NCBI RefSeq assembly: GCF_018070045.1
Contig: NZ_JAGPYK010000001.1
Location: 434,001-498,000, forward strand
Length of the DNA: 64,000 bases
Origin: Micromonospora sp. U21
GTDB lineage: Bacteria > Actinomycetota > Actinomycetes > Mycobacteriales > Micromonosporaceae
Direction of reading: 5' to 3'
Program-made: the position numbers and the translations under genes
Shown here: in pieces, positions 34,609 to 44,135 of the stretch
How positions within the stretch are numbered: position 1 is the stretch's first letter
Layout of the letters: every line of letters begins with the position of its first letter
The notes under the pieces: generated by a model
Told to the model about the DNA's origin: nothing
The model's input: the letters and a program-made list of their open reading frames with translations, nothing else
Database searches by the model: none

Positions 34609-35876
34609 GCCCGCCGGCGGGCCGACGCCGGGCGGCGGCCCGAGGGACGTACTTCTTCCTCAGCTATGCCCACTCCGCGCCTCCGCAGGGCGCCCGGGCC
34701 GACTCCGACGTCTGGGTCGGCCAGTTCTTCGCCGACCTGGCCGCGGAGGTGACCCGCCAGGCGCGGCCGGTGGCCGGGATGCGGATCGGGTTCTTCGACC
34801 AGCACATCCCGTTGGGCGCCGACTGGAAGGCGGCCCTCGCGGAGGCGCTCGGTGACGCTGAGGTCTTCGTCCCGCTCTACTCGCCCGGTTACTTCAGCCG
34901 CCCGTGGGCGCTGGGGGAGCAGGAATCCTTCCGGGCCCGGCTGGCCGCCGCCGGGCCGGCCCGGGCCGCCGCCGGCCACCTCACCCCGGTGCTGTGGATC
35001 CCCTTCCCGCCGTGGGAGACCCATCCGGAGCTGGACGGCGCCCTGGACCTGGGGCGGGACGTCCCGGAGTACGCCGAGAACGGCCTGCGCGCGCTCTGCA
35101 TGCTGGCCTCCTACCGGGCGCAGTACGAACTCCTGCTGAGCCGGTTGGCCGCCCGGATCGTGCACACCGCCGAGCGGCGGCCGCTCGGCCCGTCCCGGGC
35201 ACCCGGCCTGGACGAGGTCACCCGCCCTGCACCGACCGATCCGGACTTCGTCGTCGCCGTCCTGGCCCCCACCCGGGACCGCCTGCCGGCCGACCGTGAT
35301 CCCGCCGGCTACGCCGCCAGTGGCCGGCTCTGGCGGCCGTACGGCCGCCGTCAGGAACTGCCCGCCGCCGAGTACGCGGCCAGCACGGCCGAGCGGCTCG
35401 GGCTGTCGGCCCGCACGGCGGACTTCGCGCAGGCCGCCGGGCTGCTCGATCGCCGACCGGCCGTGCTGCTGGTCGACCCGTGGATCGTGGCGGCACCGGA
35501 TGCGCTCGGCACCGTCGAAGGCCTGCTGCACGGCCTACGGGAATGGGTCGTCCCGCTCGTGGTCACCGACGACGACGATGCGCAGGACGCCTCCCGATGG
35601 GCCACCGAGGTGACGGAACTGCTGCACGACGCCGGCCTGCCCCAGGTGAAGCAGGCATGCACCATGCGGGAGTTCGTCAACCTGATGCCGGCGCTGGTGA
35701 CCGAGGCCCGCCGCCAGTTCCTCAAGCACGCCCCGGTCGTCGCCTTCCCCCCGCCGCCGGAGCCGGTGCCCAGCCTGCGCGACTCGCCGCCCGGCCCCGG
35801 CCCGGCGAGTCCGCCCGACCCTGCGTCCCCGCCCGATGATCCGGCGACACCGCGTCCCCACGGAGAGACCCTATGA
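34605..35876 (+). CDS. fxsC: TIR-like protein FxsC, full-length form
   Basis: 423-aa FxsC. N-terminal TIR-like domain (TYFFLSYAHS, GMRIGFFDQHIPLGADWKAALAEALGDAEVFVPLYSPGYFSRPWALGEQ, VLWIPFPPW). A second domain (residues ~210-370, FVVAVLAPTRDRLP, LLVDPWIVAAPDALG, VTDDDDAQ, ALVTEARRQFLKHAP) is the family's C-terminal unit, followed by a Pro-rich tail. Tandem to the shorter copy with ATGA overlaps on both sides, so stoichiometric partners are likely. Confidence 0.88.
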   Translation: MSPPAGRRRAAARGTYFFLSYAHSAPPQGARADSDVWVGQFFADLAAEVTRQARPVAGMRIGFFDQHIPLGADWKAALAEALGDAEVFVPLYSPGYFSRPWALGEQESFRARLAAAGPARAAAGHLTPVLWIPFPPWETHPELDGALDLGRDVPEYAENGLRALCMLASYRAQYELLLSRLAARIVHTAERRPLGPSRAPGLDEVTRPAPTDPDFVVAVLAPTRDRLPADRDPAGYAASGRLWRPYGRRQELPAAEYAASTAERLGLSARTADFAQAAGLLDRRPAVLLVDPWIVAAPDALGTVEGLLHGLREWVVPLVVTDDDDAQDASRWATEVTELLHDAGLPQVKQACTMREFVNLMPALVTEARRQFLKHAPVVAFPPPPEPVPSLRDSPPGPGPASPPDPASPPDDPATPRPHGETL

Positions 35877-38800
35877 GCAACGATCGCGAAGGCCAGGTCG
35901 TCACCTTCTACTCGTTCAAGGGTGGAACGGGCCGGACGATGGCGCTGGCCAACGTGGCCTGGATCCTGGCGGCCAGCGGACGGCGGGTGCTGGTCGCGGA
36001 CTGGGACCTCGAGTCACCCGGCCTGCACCGCTTCTTCCACCCCTTCCTCGACGCCGAGGCGATCCAGGGCACCAGCGGCGTCATCGACCTCATCCGCGAC
36101 TACGAGTGGGAGACCACCCGGGCCGACGACCGCCCCGAGCGGTGGATGGAGCAGTACGCCCGCGTCGGCCGCCACGCGTTCTCACTGCGCTGGAACTTTC
36201 CGGACGGCGGCGGCCTCGACTTCCTCTCCGCCGGCCGGCAGAACAGCGACTACGCCGTCTCGGTCAGCGGGCTGGACTGGGACAACTTCTACAACCGGCT
36301 GGGCGGGGCGCAGTTCTTCGAGGCGCTGCGGGCGGACATGAAGCGGCAGTACGACTTCACCCTGATCGACAGCCGGACGGGGCTGAGCGACGTCGCCGAC
36401 ATCTGCACCCTGCACCTGCCGGACACCCTGGTCGACTGCTTCACCCTCAGCGACCAGGGCATCGACGGTGCGGCCCGGGTCGCGCACTCGGTGCGGGACC
36501 GCTACCGGCGGCGGGACATCCGGGTCCTGCCGGTGCCGATGCGGGTGGACCAGGCCGAGAAGGAGCGCGCCGAGGCGGGCCGCCTGCTGGCCATGCGCCG
36601 GTTCGCCGGGCTGCCGGCCGGGATGACGGAGGCGGAGCGGCGTCGGTACTGGGCGGCCGTGGAGGTCCCGTACCGGCCGTTCTACGCGTACGAGGAGACC
36701 CTCGCCACGTTCGGCGATCCGCCCGGCTCGCCGACGTCGCTGCTGGCCGCGTTCGAGACGTTGACCGGGATCCTCACCGACGGTGCGGTGACCGCGCTGC
36801 CGGTGATGGACGAGTCGGTGCGGGAACGGGGCAAGGCCCGCTTCCGCCGGCGCACCGAGGCGATCGACGACCAGATCGTGCTCCGTTGCGCCCCGGAGGA
36901 CGCCATCTGGGCCGAGTGGCTGGAGCGGGTGCTCAGTTCGGCCGGGATGCGGGTGGTGGATCCCGCGTCCGCCGTCGGGTCCGCCGGTACGCCCGCCCCG
37001 CGCACGCTGACGGTGGTCTCGCCGGCCTACGTGGCGACGCCGTCCGGTGGCCTGCCCGCTCGCGACACCAGCACCGGTTCCACGGCCCTCGCCGTGTACG
37101 TCGCCGACCTGCGCCCGCTGGCGGAGTTCCCGGCCCAGAGCTCGACCAACCTGGTCAACGTGAGCGCCGTGACGGCCGTGGAGCGGGTGTTGCGGCTGGT
37201 CGGCCGGCCGGTTCCGTCGTCGGCGGACGGCCCGGCGGGCGGGGGCGCCCGCTATCCCGGCGCCGAGCCGTTGATCTTCAACGCGCCCAACCGGAACGCC
37301 CGGTTCACCGGCCGCGAGGACGACCTGGCGCAACTGCGCGCGCAGTTGCAGAGCGGGGGCAGCGCGGTGGTGCTTCCGGTCGCTCTGCAGGGCATGGGCG
37401 GCGTCGGCAAGACGCAGGTCGCCCTGGAGTACGTGCACCGGTTCAAGTCCGCCTACGACGTGGTCTGGTGGATCGTCGCGGACCCGCCGCAGTTCGTCGA
37501 CACCGCCCTGGCCGACCTCGCCGCTCGGCTCGGCATCGCCGCCGGGCCCACCCTGCCCGACACCGTCCGGTCGGTGCTCCAGGTGCTGGGCAGGGGCGAG
37601 CCGTACGAGCGGTGGCTCGTCGTGCTCGACAACGCCGAGGAACTGGACCAGATCGAGCCCTTCCTGCCACAGGGGCCCGGGCACGTCCTGCTGACCTCCC
37701 GCAACCGCGCCTGGGGTGACCGGGCGAACCCGATCCAGGTCGACGTCTTCGACCGGACGGAGAGCGTCGCGCACCTCGCCCAGCGGGTGCCCACGATCAG
37801 CGCCGAGGAGGCCGACCGGGTGGCCGAGGCGCTCGGTGACCTGCCGATCGCCGTGGCCGCCGCCGGCGCGTGGCTCGCCGACACCGGCACGTCGGTCGCC
37901 GACTACCTGCGGCAGATCGAGCGGCACGGCCCCAGCGCGCTCTCCGTCGAGGCCACCTGGGACCTGTCGTTGAACCGGCTGCACGATCAGGCACCCGCCG
38001 CGTACCGGCTGTTGCAGCTCTGCTCGGTGCTGGCACCGGAGATCGCCCTCGACCTGATCTACAGCGACGAGATGGCGGCGGCCCTCGTGCCGTTCGACCC
38101 GTCGGTGTCGGAACGTCTCGTGCGCGGCGCCCTGATCCAGCAGATCAACCGGCTGGCGCTGCTCAAACTCGACGTCCAGGGCGGTCGGGTCCAGGTGCAC
38201 CGGCTCCTGCAGGCGGTGGTTCGGGACCGGATGACCGACGACGAGATCGTCACCGCCCGGCACCAGGTGCACCTGGTGCTGGCCGCGTCCCGACCGCGCG
38301 GCGACGTGGACAACCCGACCACCTGGCCCCGGCTGCGCATGCTCTGGCCGCACCTGGAGGTCTCCGAGGCGGTGACCTGCCCCGACGAGTCGGTGTGCCA
38401 GCTGCTGATCGACCGGGTCCGCTACCTGTGGCAGCGCGGCGGCCTGGAGCAGGCTGACGGGTTCAGCCGGCAGGTGGACGACACCTGGTCCGCGCGGCTG
38501 AGGGGCCTGGACGACGAGGGTGAGGCCACGGCGCCGCGTCGACACCTGCTGCACCTGCGGTTCAACCGGGCGAACATCCTGCGCAGCCTGGGTCGGTTCG
38601 ACGAGTCCCGGGACCTCGACGAGGCGGTGCTCGCCGAGCAGCGCCGGTTGTTGGGCCAGTTGCACCCGCACACCCTGATGACCGCCGGCAGCCTCGCCGG
38701 TGACCTGCGGGCGCTCGGCCGGTACGCCGAGGCGCTGGAACGGGACCGGTCCACCTACGCCTCCTGGCTCCAGGTGTTCGGCGAGGACCACCCCCGGACG

Positions 38801-39742
38801 CTGAGCGCGGCCAACAACCTCGCCGTCTCGTACCGCCTGGTCGGCGACTACCGGTCGGCCCGCCGATGGGACGACGAGGTGCACCAGCGGCGGCGGCTGG
38901 TGCTCGGCCCCACCCACCCGTACACCCTGATCTCGGCTGTCCGCCTGGGCAGCGACCTGCGCGAGGCCGGCGAGTACGAGAGGTCGGCCACCCTGCTACG
39001 CACCGTCTACGACGCGTACTGCGAGGTGCTCGGGCCCGACGACGGCCTCTCCCTCGGCGCCCAGGTCAACCTGGCGGTGTCGCTGCGCAGCTCGGGTCGG
39101 GCGGGCGAGGCCGCGCCGATGTTCGAGACCGCCTACCGGAAGCTCGACGAACGCTTCGGGCCGGACAACCCGGACACGGTGGCGTGCCGGTCGAGTCGGG
39201 CGGCGAACCTGTTGGCCGTCGGCGACGCGGCCCGGGCGCTGACCGAGATGACCGCGGTCACCCAGGCGTACGAGGAGGACCTGCGCCTCGGCGCCACCCA
39301 CCCGCACACCCTGGCCACGTTGAGCAACATCTCCGCCGCCGAACGTGCGGTCGGCCGCCGGTCGGCGGCCCGCGCGTCGGCCACGCGCGCGGCCGGCGAG
39401 CTGCGCAAGGTGCTCGGCCCCGACCACCCGCACACCCTGGCGGCCGAGGTGAACCAGGCGGTGTGCCTCGCCGAGGACGGCGAGTGGGTTCCGGCGCGGG
39501 ACCGGCTGCGCGAGACCGCCGACCGGCTGTCCCAGGTGATCGGCGCGGACCACCCCGACACGCTGCGCTGCCTCGGTGATCTCGCCCTGGTGTCGAGGCG
39601 CGCCGGCGACGGCGCTCCCTCCGAGGCCGTGACCGCGGTGGCCGACCGGCTGGCCGAGGTGATCGGCCAGGAGCACACGACCGTGCAGACCCTGCGTGAG
39701 CGGCGGTTCGTCGTCCGGGTGATCGACCCGCACCCGTTCTGA
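35873..39742 (+). CDS. fxsT: FxSxx-COOH system NTPase/tetratricopeptide protein (FxsT)
   Basis: 1289-aa multidomain protein. Residues ~8-320: MinD/ParA-like P-loop domain with the variant KGGTGRT (16-22) and ADWDLESPGLHRFF. Residues ~325-430: a small alpha/beta segment resembling a TIR-like region. Residues ~480-750: NB-ARC/STAND ATPase with GMGGVGKTQVALEYVHRF (506-523), WLVVLDNAEEL and LLTSRNR. Residues ~850-1250: successive TPR-type repeats, each with HPHTL or NPDTV-like ends. This architecture is that of the FxS-associated TPR protein. STAND proteins act as ligand-triggered switches, so it may sense the FxS product or a threat; this is inference. Confidence 0.92.
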   Translation: MSNDREGQVVTFYSFKGGTGRTMALANVAWILAASGRRVLVADWDLESPGLHRFFHPFLDAEAIQGTSGVIDLIRDYEWETTRADDRPERWMEQYARVGRHAFSLRWNFPDGGGLDFLSAGRQNSDYAVSVSGLDWDNFYNRLGGAQFFEALRADMKRQYDFTLIDSRTGLSDVADICTLHLPDTLVDCFTLSDQGIDGAARVAHSVRDRYRRRDIRVLPVPMRVDQAEKERAEAGRLLAMRRFAGLPAGMTEAERRRYWAAVEVPYRPFYAYEETLATFGDPPGSPTSLLAAFETLTGILTDGAVTALPVMDESVRERGKARFRRRTEAIDDQIVLRCAPEDAIWAEWLERVLSSAGMRVVDPASAVGSAGTPAPRTLTVVSPAYVATPSGGLPARDTSTGSTALAVYVADLRPLAEFPAQSSTNLVNVSAVTAVERVLRLVGRPVPSSADGPAGGGARYPGAEPLIFNAPNRNARFTGREDDLAQLRAQLQSGGSAVVLPVALQGMGGVGKTQVALEYVHRFKSAYDVVWWIVADPPQFVDTALADLAARLGIAAGPTLPDTVRSVLQVLGRGEPYERWLVVLDNAEELDQIEPFLPQGPGHVLLTSRNRAWGDRANPIQVDVFDRTESVAHLAQRVPTISAEEADRVAEALGDLPIAVAAAGAWLADTGTSVADYLRQIERHGPSALSVEATWDLSLNRLHDQAPAAYRLLQLCSVLAPEIALDLIYSDEMAAALVPFDPSVSERLVRGALIQQINRLALLKLDVQGGRVQVHRLLQAVVRDRMTDDEIVTARHQVHLVLAASRPRGDVDNPTTWPRLRMLWPHLEVSEAVTCPDESVCQLLIDRVRYLWQRGGLEQADGFSRQVDDTWSARLRGLDDEGEATAPRRHLLHLRFNRANILRSLGRFDESRDLDEAVLAEQRRLLGQLHPHTLMTAGSLAGDLRALGRYAEALERDRSTYASWLQVFGEDHPRTLSAANNLAVSYRLVGDYRSARRWDDEVHQRRRLVLGPTHPYTLISAVRLGSDLREAGEYERSATLLRTVYDAYCEVLGPDDGLSLGAQVNLAVSLRSSGRAGEAAPMFETAYRKLDERFGPDNPDTVACRSSRAANLLAVGDAARALTEMTAVTQAYEEDLRLGATHPHTLATLSNISAAERAVGRRSAARASATRAAGELRKVLGPDHPHTLAAEVNQAVCLAEDGEWVPARDRLRETADRLSQVIGADHPDTLRCLGDLALVSRRAGDGAPSEAVTAVADRLAEVIGQEHTTVQTLRERRFVVRVIDPHPF

Positions 39743-39767
39743 TCGAGGGCGGGCCGGCGGCTCGGCG

Positions 39768-39791
39768 GGCGGTCCGGCCGTCCGGGCCGCC
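39768..39791. terminator. Hairpin between fxsT and the convergent hydrolase
   Basis: GGCGGTCCGG / CCGGGCCGCC (one G-U pair) with a CCGT loop, between two converging genes 26 bp after the fxsT stop. Confidence 0.5.
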
Positions 39792-39815
39792 GTCGTGGCC
39801 GTGGTGCGGCACGCC

Positions 39816-40724
39816 CTAGAGCTGCGGGCTGGCCGCGAGCTCCGGCGTGGCCAGCCAGGCCAGGGTCTGCGGGAGGATCTCCACCGCGCCGAAGTGCGCG
39901 GCGCCCGCCTGCACCTGGACCTCGGCGTGCGGGATCCGCGAGGCGAGCCACCGGGAGTGCTCCACCGGGGAGAAACGGTCCTGCTCACCGTGCCACAGCC
40001 GGACCTGCGCCGGGATGGCGCCGAGGTCGAACCCCCAGCCCCGCCGCATCGCCAGCACGTCGTCGATCCAGCCCTCGGGGCCGTGCCGCAGCGCTTCGGC
40101 GTACATGTCGGTCAGCAGCCGGCGGATCGCGACGTCGTCGACCACCCGGATGTCGGCCTCGGGCAGCTGGGGGCGGAGGAATTCCAACAGCGTCATCGGG
40201 TCCCGTCGGGCCTGTTCCGCACGGACCTTCAGATTGAGCGTGAGTTCGGCCAGGTCCTCATCGGCCTGCCCGTAGTCCTCGACGTTGGTCTCGGACATGC
40301 CGGCGTACCAGTCCAGGTCGGGTGCGCCGGCCGGGGCGAGCCCCACCAGCACGGCGGCCCGGGTGACCCGGTCCGGCAGCAGCGCGGCGCAGGCCAGGGC
40401 GTGCGGGCCCCCGCCGGAGCGGCCCACCACCGCGAACCGTTCGATGCCGAGGTCGTCGGCGATCGCCGCAACGTCGGCCGCCGCGTCGGCGACCCGGCGA
40501 CCCTCGTGCCGGCAGGAGTCGCCGTAACCGGGCCGGTCGTAGCAGACGAGTTGCACGCCGAGGCGGTAGAGGACGATGCCGCGGGGGCGGGGGCCGCTGC
40601 GGCTGCCCGGTGTGCCGTGCAGCAGGAAGACCGCGGGCCCGTCCGGCGAGCCGGAGGTCTCCACCGCGAGGTGCCGGCCGTCCGGAGTGGCGACGGAGCG
40701 CTGTGCCGCATGTTGTCGCGTCAC
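39816..40724 (-). CDS. Alpha/beta hydrolase
   Basis: 302-aa alpha/beta-hydrolase fold enzyme. Oxyanion region VFLLHGTPGSRSG, nucleophile elbow GRSGGG, late acid region WHGEQDRFSPVEHSRWL, catalytic His in GAAHFGAVE. GGGAGG lies before GTG 40724; an ATG at 40775 would add 17 unlike residues. Substrate unknown. It converges on fxsT and is divergent from miaB, so it is probably not part of the FxS operon. Confidence 0.86.
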   Translation of the reverse strand: MTRQHAAQRSVATPDGRHLAVETSGSPDGPAVFLLHGTPGSRSGPRPRGIVLYRLGVQLVCYDRPGYGDSCRHEGRRVADAAADVAAIADDLGIERFAVVGRSGGGPHALACAALLPDRVTRAAVLVGLAPAGAPDLDWYAGMSETNVEDYGQADEDLAELTLNLKVRAEQARRDPMTLLEFLRPQLPEADIRVVDDVAIRRLLTDMYAEALRHGPEGWIDDVLAMRRGWGFDLGAIPAQVRLWHGEQDRFSPVEHSRWLASRIPHAEVQVQAGAAHFGAVEILPQTLAWLATPELAASPQL

Positions 40725-40943
40725 GGTTGCCTCCCGCGGGTCGTCATGTGCTCCCCCGAGTACGGAGCCGCGCATCGGCGGCACCGAGTGCAAAGCCCCC
40801 GAAATCGCCCAGAACACATTCTTGTTGTGCAGCGTACTGCCCGTCGTGGGCCCCCGCCATGGGCCAGCGGGTCAATGCCGGTCGGCTGAGCCCGCCGACC
40901 GGGCCGCTACCCTGGTACCCCGAGGGGAAGGGGCACCAAGAGG

Positions 40944-42437
40944 GTGGCTAGGACCTACAACGTCGTGACCTACGGCTGCCAGATGAACGTGCACGATTCC
41001 GAGCGCATCTCCGGCCTGCTCGAACAGGCCGGCTACGTACGCGCGGCGCCGGCCGACGACACCCCCGACATCGTCGTCTTCAACACCTGTGCGGTGCGGG
41101 AGAACGCCGACAACCGGCTCTACGGCAACCTCGGCCGTCTGCGCCCGGTGAAGGACAAGCACCCCGGGATGCAGATCGCGGTCGGCGGCTGCCTGGCCCA
41201 GAAGGACCGTGGCGAGATCGTCCGCAAGGCGCCCTGGGTGGACGTGGTCTTCGGCACCCACAACATCGGTGCACTGCCGGTGCTGCTGGACCGCGCCCGG
41301 CACAACGCCGCCGCCGAGGTGGAGATCCTGGAGTCACTGGACGTCTTCCCGTCCACGCTGCCCACCCGGCGCGAATCCACGTACGCCGGCTGGGTCTCGA
41401 TCTCGGTGGGCTGCAACAACACCTGCACGTTCTGCATCGTGCCCGCTCTGCGCGGCAAGGAGAAGGACCGCCGCCCCGGCGACATCCTCTCCGAGGTGCG
41501 CGCCCTGGTCGACGAGGGCGTGCTGGAGGTGACCCTGCTCGGGCAGAACGTCAACTCCTACGGTGTCGAGTTCGGTGATCGGTACGCATTCGGCAAGCTG
41601 CTGCGCGCTTGCGGCGACATCGACGGGCTGGAGCGGGTCCGGTTCACCAGCCCGCACCCGAAGGATTTCACGGACGACGTGATCGCCGCGATGGCCGAGA
41701 CGCCGAACGTCTGCCACTCGCTGCACATGCCGTTGCAGTCCGGCTCCGACGCCGTACTCCGGGCGATGCGCCGGTCCTACCGGTCCGACCGTTACCTGGG
41801 GATCATCGAGAAGGTCCGGGCGGCGATGCCGGACGCGGCGATCACCACCGACATCATCGTCGGCTTCCCCGGCGAGACCGAGGCCGACTTCCAGCGCACC
41901 CTGGACGTGGTTCGGGAGGCCCGGTTCTCCTCGGCCTTCACCTTCCAGTACTCCAAGCGCCCCGGCACTCCCGCCGCCACGATGGACGACCAGCTGCCCA
42001 AGCAGGTCGTGCAGGAACGCTACGAGCGGCTGATCGCCACCGTGGAGGAGATCACCTGGGCGGAGAACAAGCGCCTGGTGGGGGAGACCGTCGAGGTGCT
42101 GGTCGCGGTCGGCGAGGGGCGCAAGGACGAGCGGACCGGCCGGATGTCCGGCCGGGCCCGCGACGGTCGGCTGGTGCACTTCGCGACCACAGCGTCCGAC
42201 GGTGGGTCACTGGCCGGGCAGATCCGGCCGGGAGACATCGTGCGCACCGCGGTGACGTACGCCGCCCCGCATCACCTCAACGCCGACGGCGCGCCACTGT
42301 CGCACCGGCGGACCCGGGCCGGCGACGCCGCCGAGGCGGGCCGCTCCCCGCGTACGCCCGGGGTGTTGCTCGGGCTGCCCACGGTCGGCGCTCCGGCGGT
42401 CACGCACGCACCCACCAACGGCTGCGCCGCCCACTGA
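40944..42437 (+). CDS. miaB: tRNA-2-methylthio-N6-dimethylallyladenosine synthase
   Basis: 497-aa radical SAM methylthiotransferase that thiomethylates i6A37 in tRNA. N-terminal UPF0004 cluster Cys in [21 protein letters not shown] and GGCLAQKD; radical SAM motif [13 protein letters not shown]-terminal TRAM domain ([18 protein letters not shown] onward) and a ~50-residue tail. miaA, which makes the i6A substrate, lies 2.4 kb downstream. GTG start with a purine-rich site upstream. A 57-bp palindrome begins at the next base after the stop. Confidence 0.95.
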   Translation: MARTYNVVTYGCQMNVHDSERISGLLEQAGYVRAAPADDTPDIVVFNTCAVRENADNRLYGNLGRLRPVKDKHPGMQIAVGGCLAQKDRGEIVRKAPWVDVVFGTHNIGALPVLLDRARHNAAAEVEILESLDVFPSTLPTRRESTYAGWVSISVGCNNTCTFCIVPALRGKEKDRRPGDILSEVRALVDEGVLEVTLLGQNVNSYGVEFGDRYAFGKLLRACGDIDGLERVRFTSPHPKDFTDDVIAAMAETPNVCHSLHMPLQSGSDAVLRAMRRSYRSDRYLGIIEKVRAAMPDAAITTDIIVGFPGETEADFQRTLDVVREARFSSAFTFQYSKRPGTPAATMDDQLPKQVVQERYERLIATVEEITWAENKRLVGETVEVLVAVGEGRKDERTGRMSGRARDGRLVHFATTASDGGSLAGQIRPGDIVRTAVTYAAPHHLNADGAPLSHRRTRAGDAAEAGRSPRTPGVLLGLPTVGAPAVTHAPTNGCAAH

Positions 42438-42494
42438 GTGAAAGGAAGGGCCCCTTGTTGTCGCCAGGCGACAACAAGGGGCCCTTCCTTTCAC
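42438..42494. terminator. 57-bp near-perfect palindrome (28-bp arms)
   Basis: GTGAAAGGAAGGGCCCCTTG starts the left arm (42438-42465); the right arm (42467-42494) is its exact complement; one A separates them. It starts immediately after the miaB TGA and faces the convergent DUF349 gene. An RNA of either strand would form a very long stem, so it should terminate both transcripts. Its GGAAGGGCCCC words suggest a repeated genomic element. Confidence 0.8.
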
Positions 42495-42725
42495 TGTGTA
42501 CCGCTCGGGCCGCGCTCCGGCGGTCCCGGCGGCTCAGCAGCCGGTGCCGCCGAGCTTCACGTGCCCGGGCTGCTGGCGGTGCCGTTGGCGGTGAAGCCCA
42601 CGGTGTCTCATCAGCCCAGGTCGATGTGTCAACAACCCCGGCCAACGGCGGGGTGCGGCGGGCGGAGTGCGGATACGCGGGAGCCCCGGTCCCGTGCGGG
42701 GACCGGGGCTCCAGAGTGCGTCAGG

Positions 42726-43934
42726 TCAGCCGGCCCGCTCGGCGAGCTGGAGGAACTGCCGCTTGGACGCGAGGGCCTGCTCGGCCTCCTTGATCCGGCG
42801 AGCGTCCCCGGCGCTCTGCGCCCGGGCCAGCCGGTCCTCGGCCTCCGCCACCTGTGACCGCATCTGGGCGAGCAGCGGGTTGTCCTCCTTGGTGGTCCGG
42901 CGCCACGCCGAATCCATCACCTCGCGGACCTTCTCGTCGATGACGCGCAGCCGGCGCTCCAGCCCGGCGGCGGCTTCCCGGGGCACCCGGCCGGCCTCGT
43001 GCCACTGGGCCTGGATCTCCCGCAGCTTGGCCTGGGCGCCCTTCGGGTCGGCGTCGATGTCCAGCGCCTCCGCCTCAGCCAGCAGGGCCTGCTTGCGCTC
43101 CAGGTTCACGCGCTGCTCGTTGTCGCGGGCGGAGAAGACCTCGCTACGCCGGCTGAAGAAGGCGTCCTGCGCGGCCCGGAATCGTTCCCAGAGCTTCTGC
43201 TCGGCCTCCTTGGAGGCGCGCGGCGCGGCCTTCCACTGGGTCATCAGGTCCTTGAGCTGGTTGGCCGTGGCCGCCCAGTCGGTGGAGTCCTTGAGCTTCT
43301 CCGCCTCGGCGACCAGCTCCTCCTTGGCCGTCTGAGCCTGCTTGCGCTGCGCGTCCAGGGAGGCGAAGTGGGCGCCCCGGCGCCGGGTGAACCCGTCCCG
43401 GGCGGCGGCGAACCGCTTCCACAGCTCACCGTCGGTCTTCTTGTCGACCCCGCGGATGGTCTTCCACTCGTCGAGGATCTCCTTGAGCCGGTCCCCGGCG
43501 GTCTTCCAGCCGGTGGACTCCGCGGCGAGCTTCTCGGCCTCCTCGACCAGCGCGGTCTTGCGGGCCAGGGCCTCGCCGCGAGCGGCGTCCCGGGCGGCAC
43601 GCGCCTCGCCGGCCTTCTCCTCGGCGAGGGTGGCCAGCTTGTCCAGCCGCGCGGCCAGCGCGTCGATGTCGCCGACCACGTGGGCCTCGGGCAGCGAGGC
43701 GCGGATCCGCCGGATCGTGCTCAGCGAGTGCGCGGCGTCCGCCGCACCCGAGTTGAGCCGCGCTTCGGTCAGGTCCACCTCGGTCACCAGATCGGCGAAG
43801 CGGCGTGCGAAGTGCGCGAGGCCCTCCTCCGGTGCTCCCGCCTGCCAGGATCCGACCACCCGCTCGCCCTCGGCGGTCTTGACGTACACAGTGCCGTCCG
43901 CGTCCACCCGTCCGAAGGCAGTCCAGTCGCTCAT
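42726..43934 (-). CDS. DUF349 coiled-coil protein
   Basis: 402-aa helical protein with DUF349 repeats (LKEILDEWKTIRGVDKKTDGELWKRFAAARDGF, LKDLMTQWKAAPRASKEAEQKLWERFRAAQDAFF, LREIQAQWHEAGRVPREAAAGLERRLRVIDEKV), each ~75 residues. Rich in Ala, Glu, Lys and Arg; predicted long coiled coils, no membrane segment. Start ATG 43934 begins MSDWTAFGRVDADGTVYVKT, the conserved N-terminus. Function unknown; position between miaB and miaA is conserved in many actinobacteria. Confidence 0.87.
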   Translation of the reverse strand: MSDWTAFGRVDADGTVYVKTAEGERVVGSWQAGAPEEGLAHFARRFADLVTEVDLTEARLNSGAADAAHSLSTIRRIRASLPEAHVVGDIDALAARLDKLATLAEEKAGEARAARDAARGEALARKTALVEEAEKLAAESTGWKTAGDRLKEILDEWKTIRGVDKKTDGELWKRFAAARDGFTRRRGAHFASLDAQRKQAQTAKEELVAEAEKLKDSTDWAATANQLKDLMTQWKAAPRASKEAEQKLWERFRAAQDAFFSRRSEVFSARDNEQRVNLERKQALLAEAEALDIDADPKGAQAKLREIQAQWHEAGRVPREAAAGLERRLRVIDEKVREVMDSAWRRTTKEDNPLLAQMRSQVAEAEDRLARAQSAGDARRIKEAEQALASKRQFLQLAERAG

Positions 43935-44135
43935 GTGCCCATCCTCGTTCTCCCGGCGTCGAGGGAACCGTCCCCCGTCGCCGCCACGGCGCAGCCAAGT
44001 TGCTTCCGGCATTGTCACAGGTCCGACCCGGTCCGCGTCGAGCGCCTATCGCCGACCGTGACCATACGGTGTCCTAGGGCCCGATTGACCGGATCGGCGC
44101 GGAGACGCACCGGGGATTCCCGCTACGGTAAGCGG

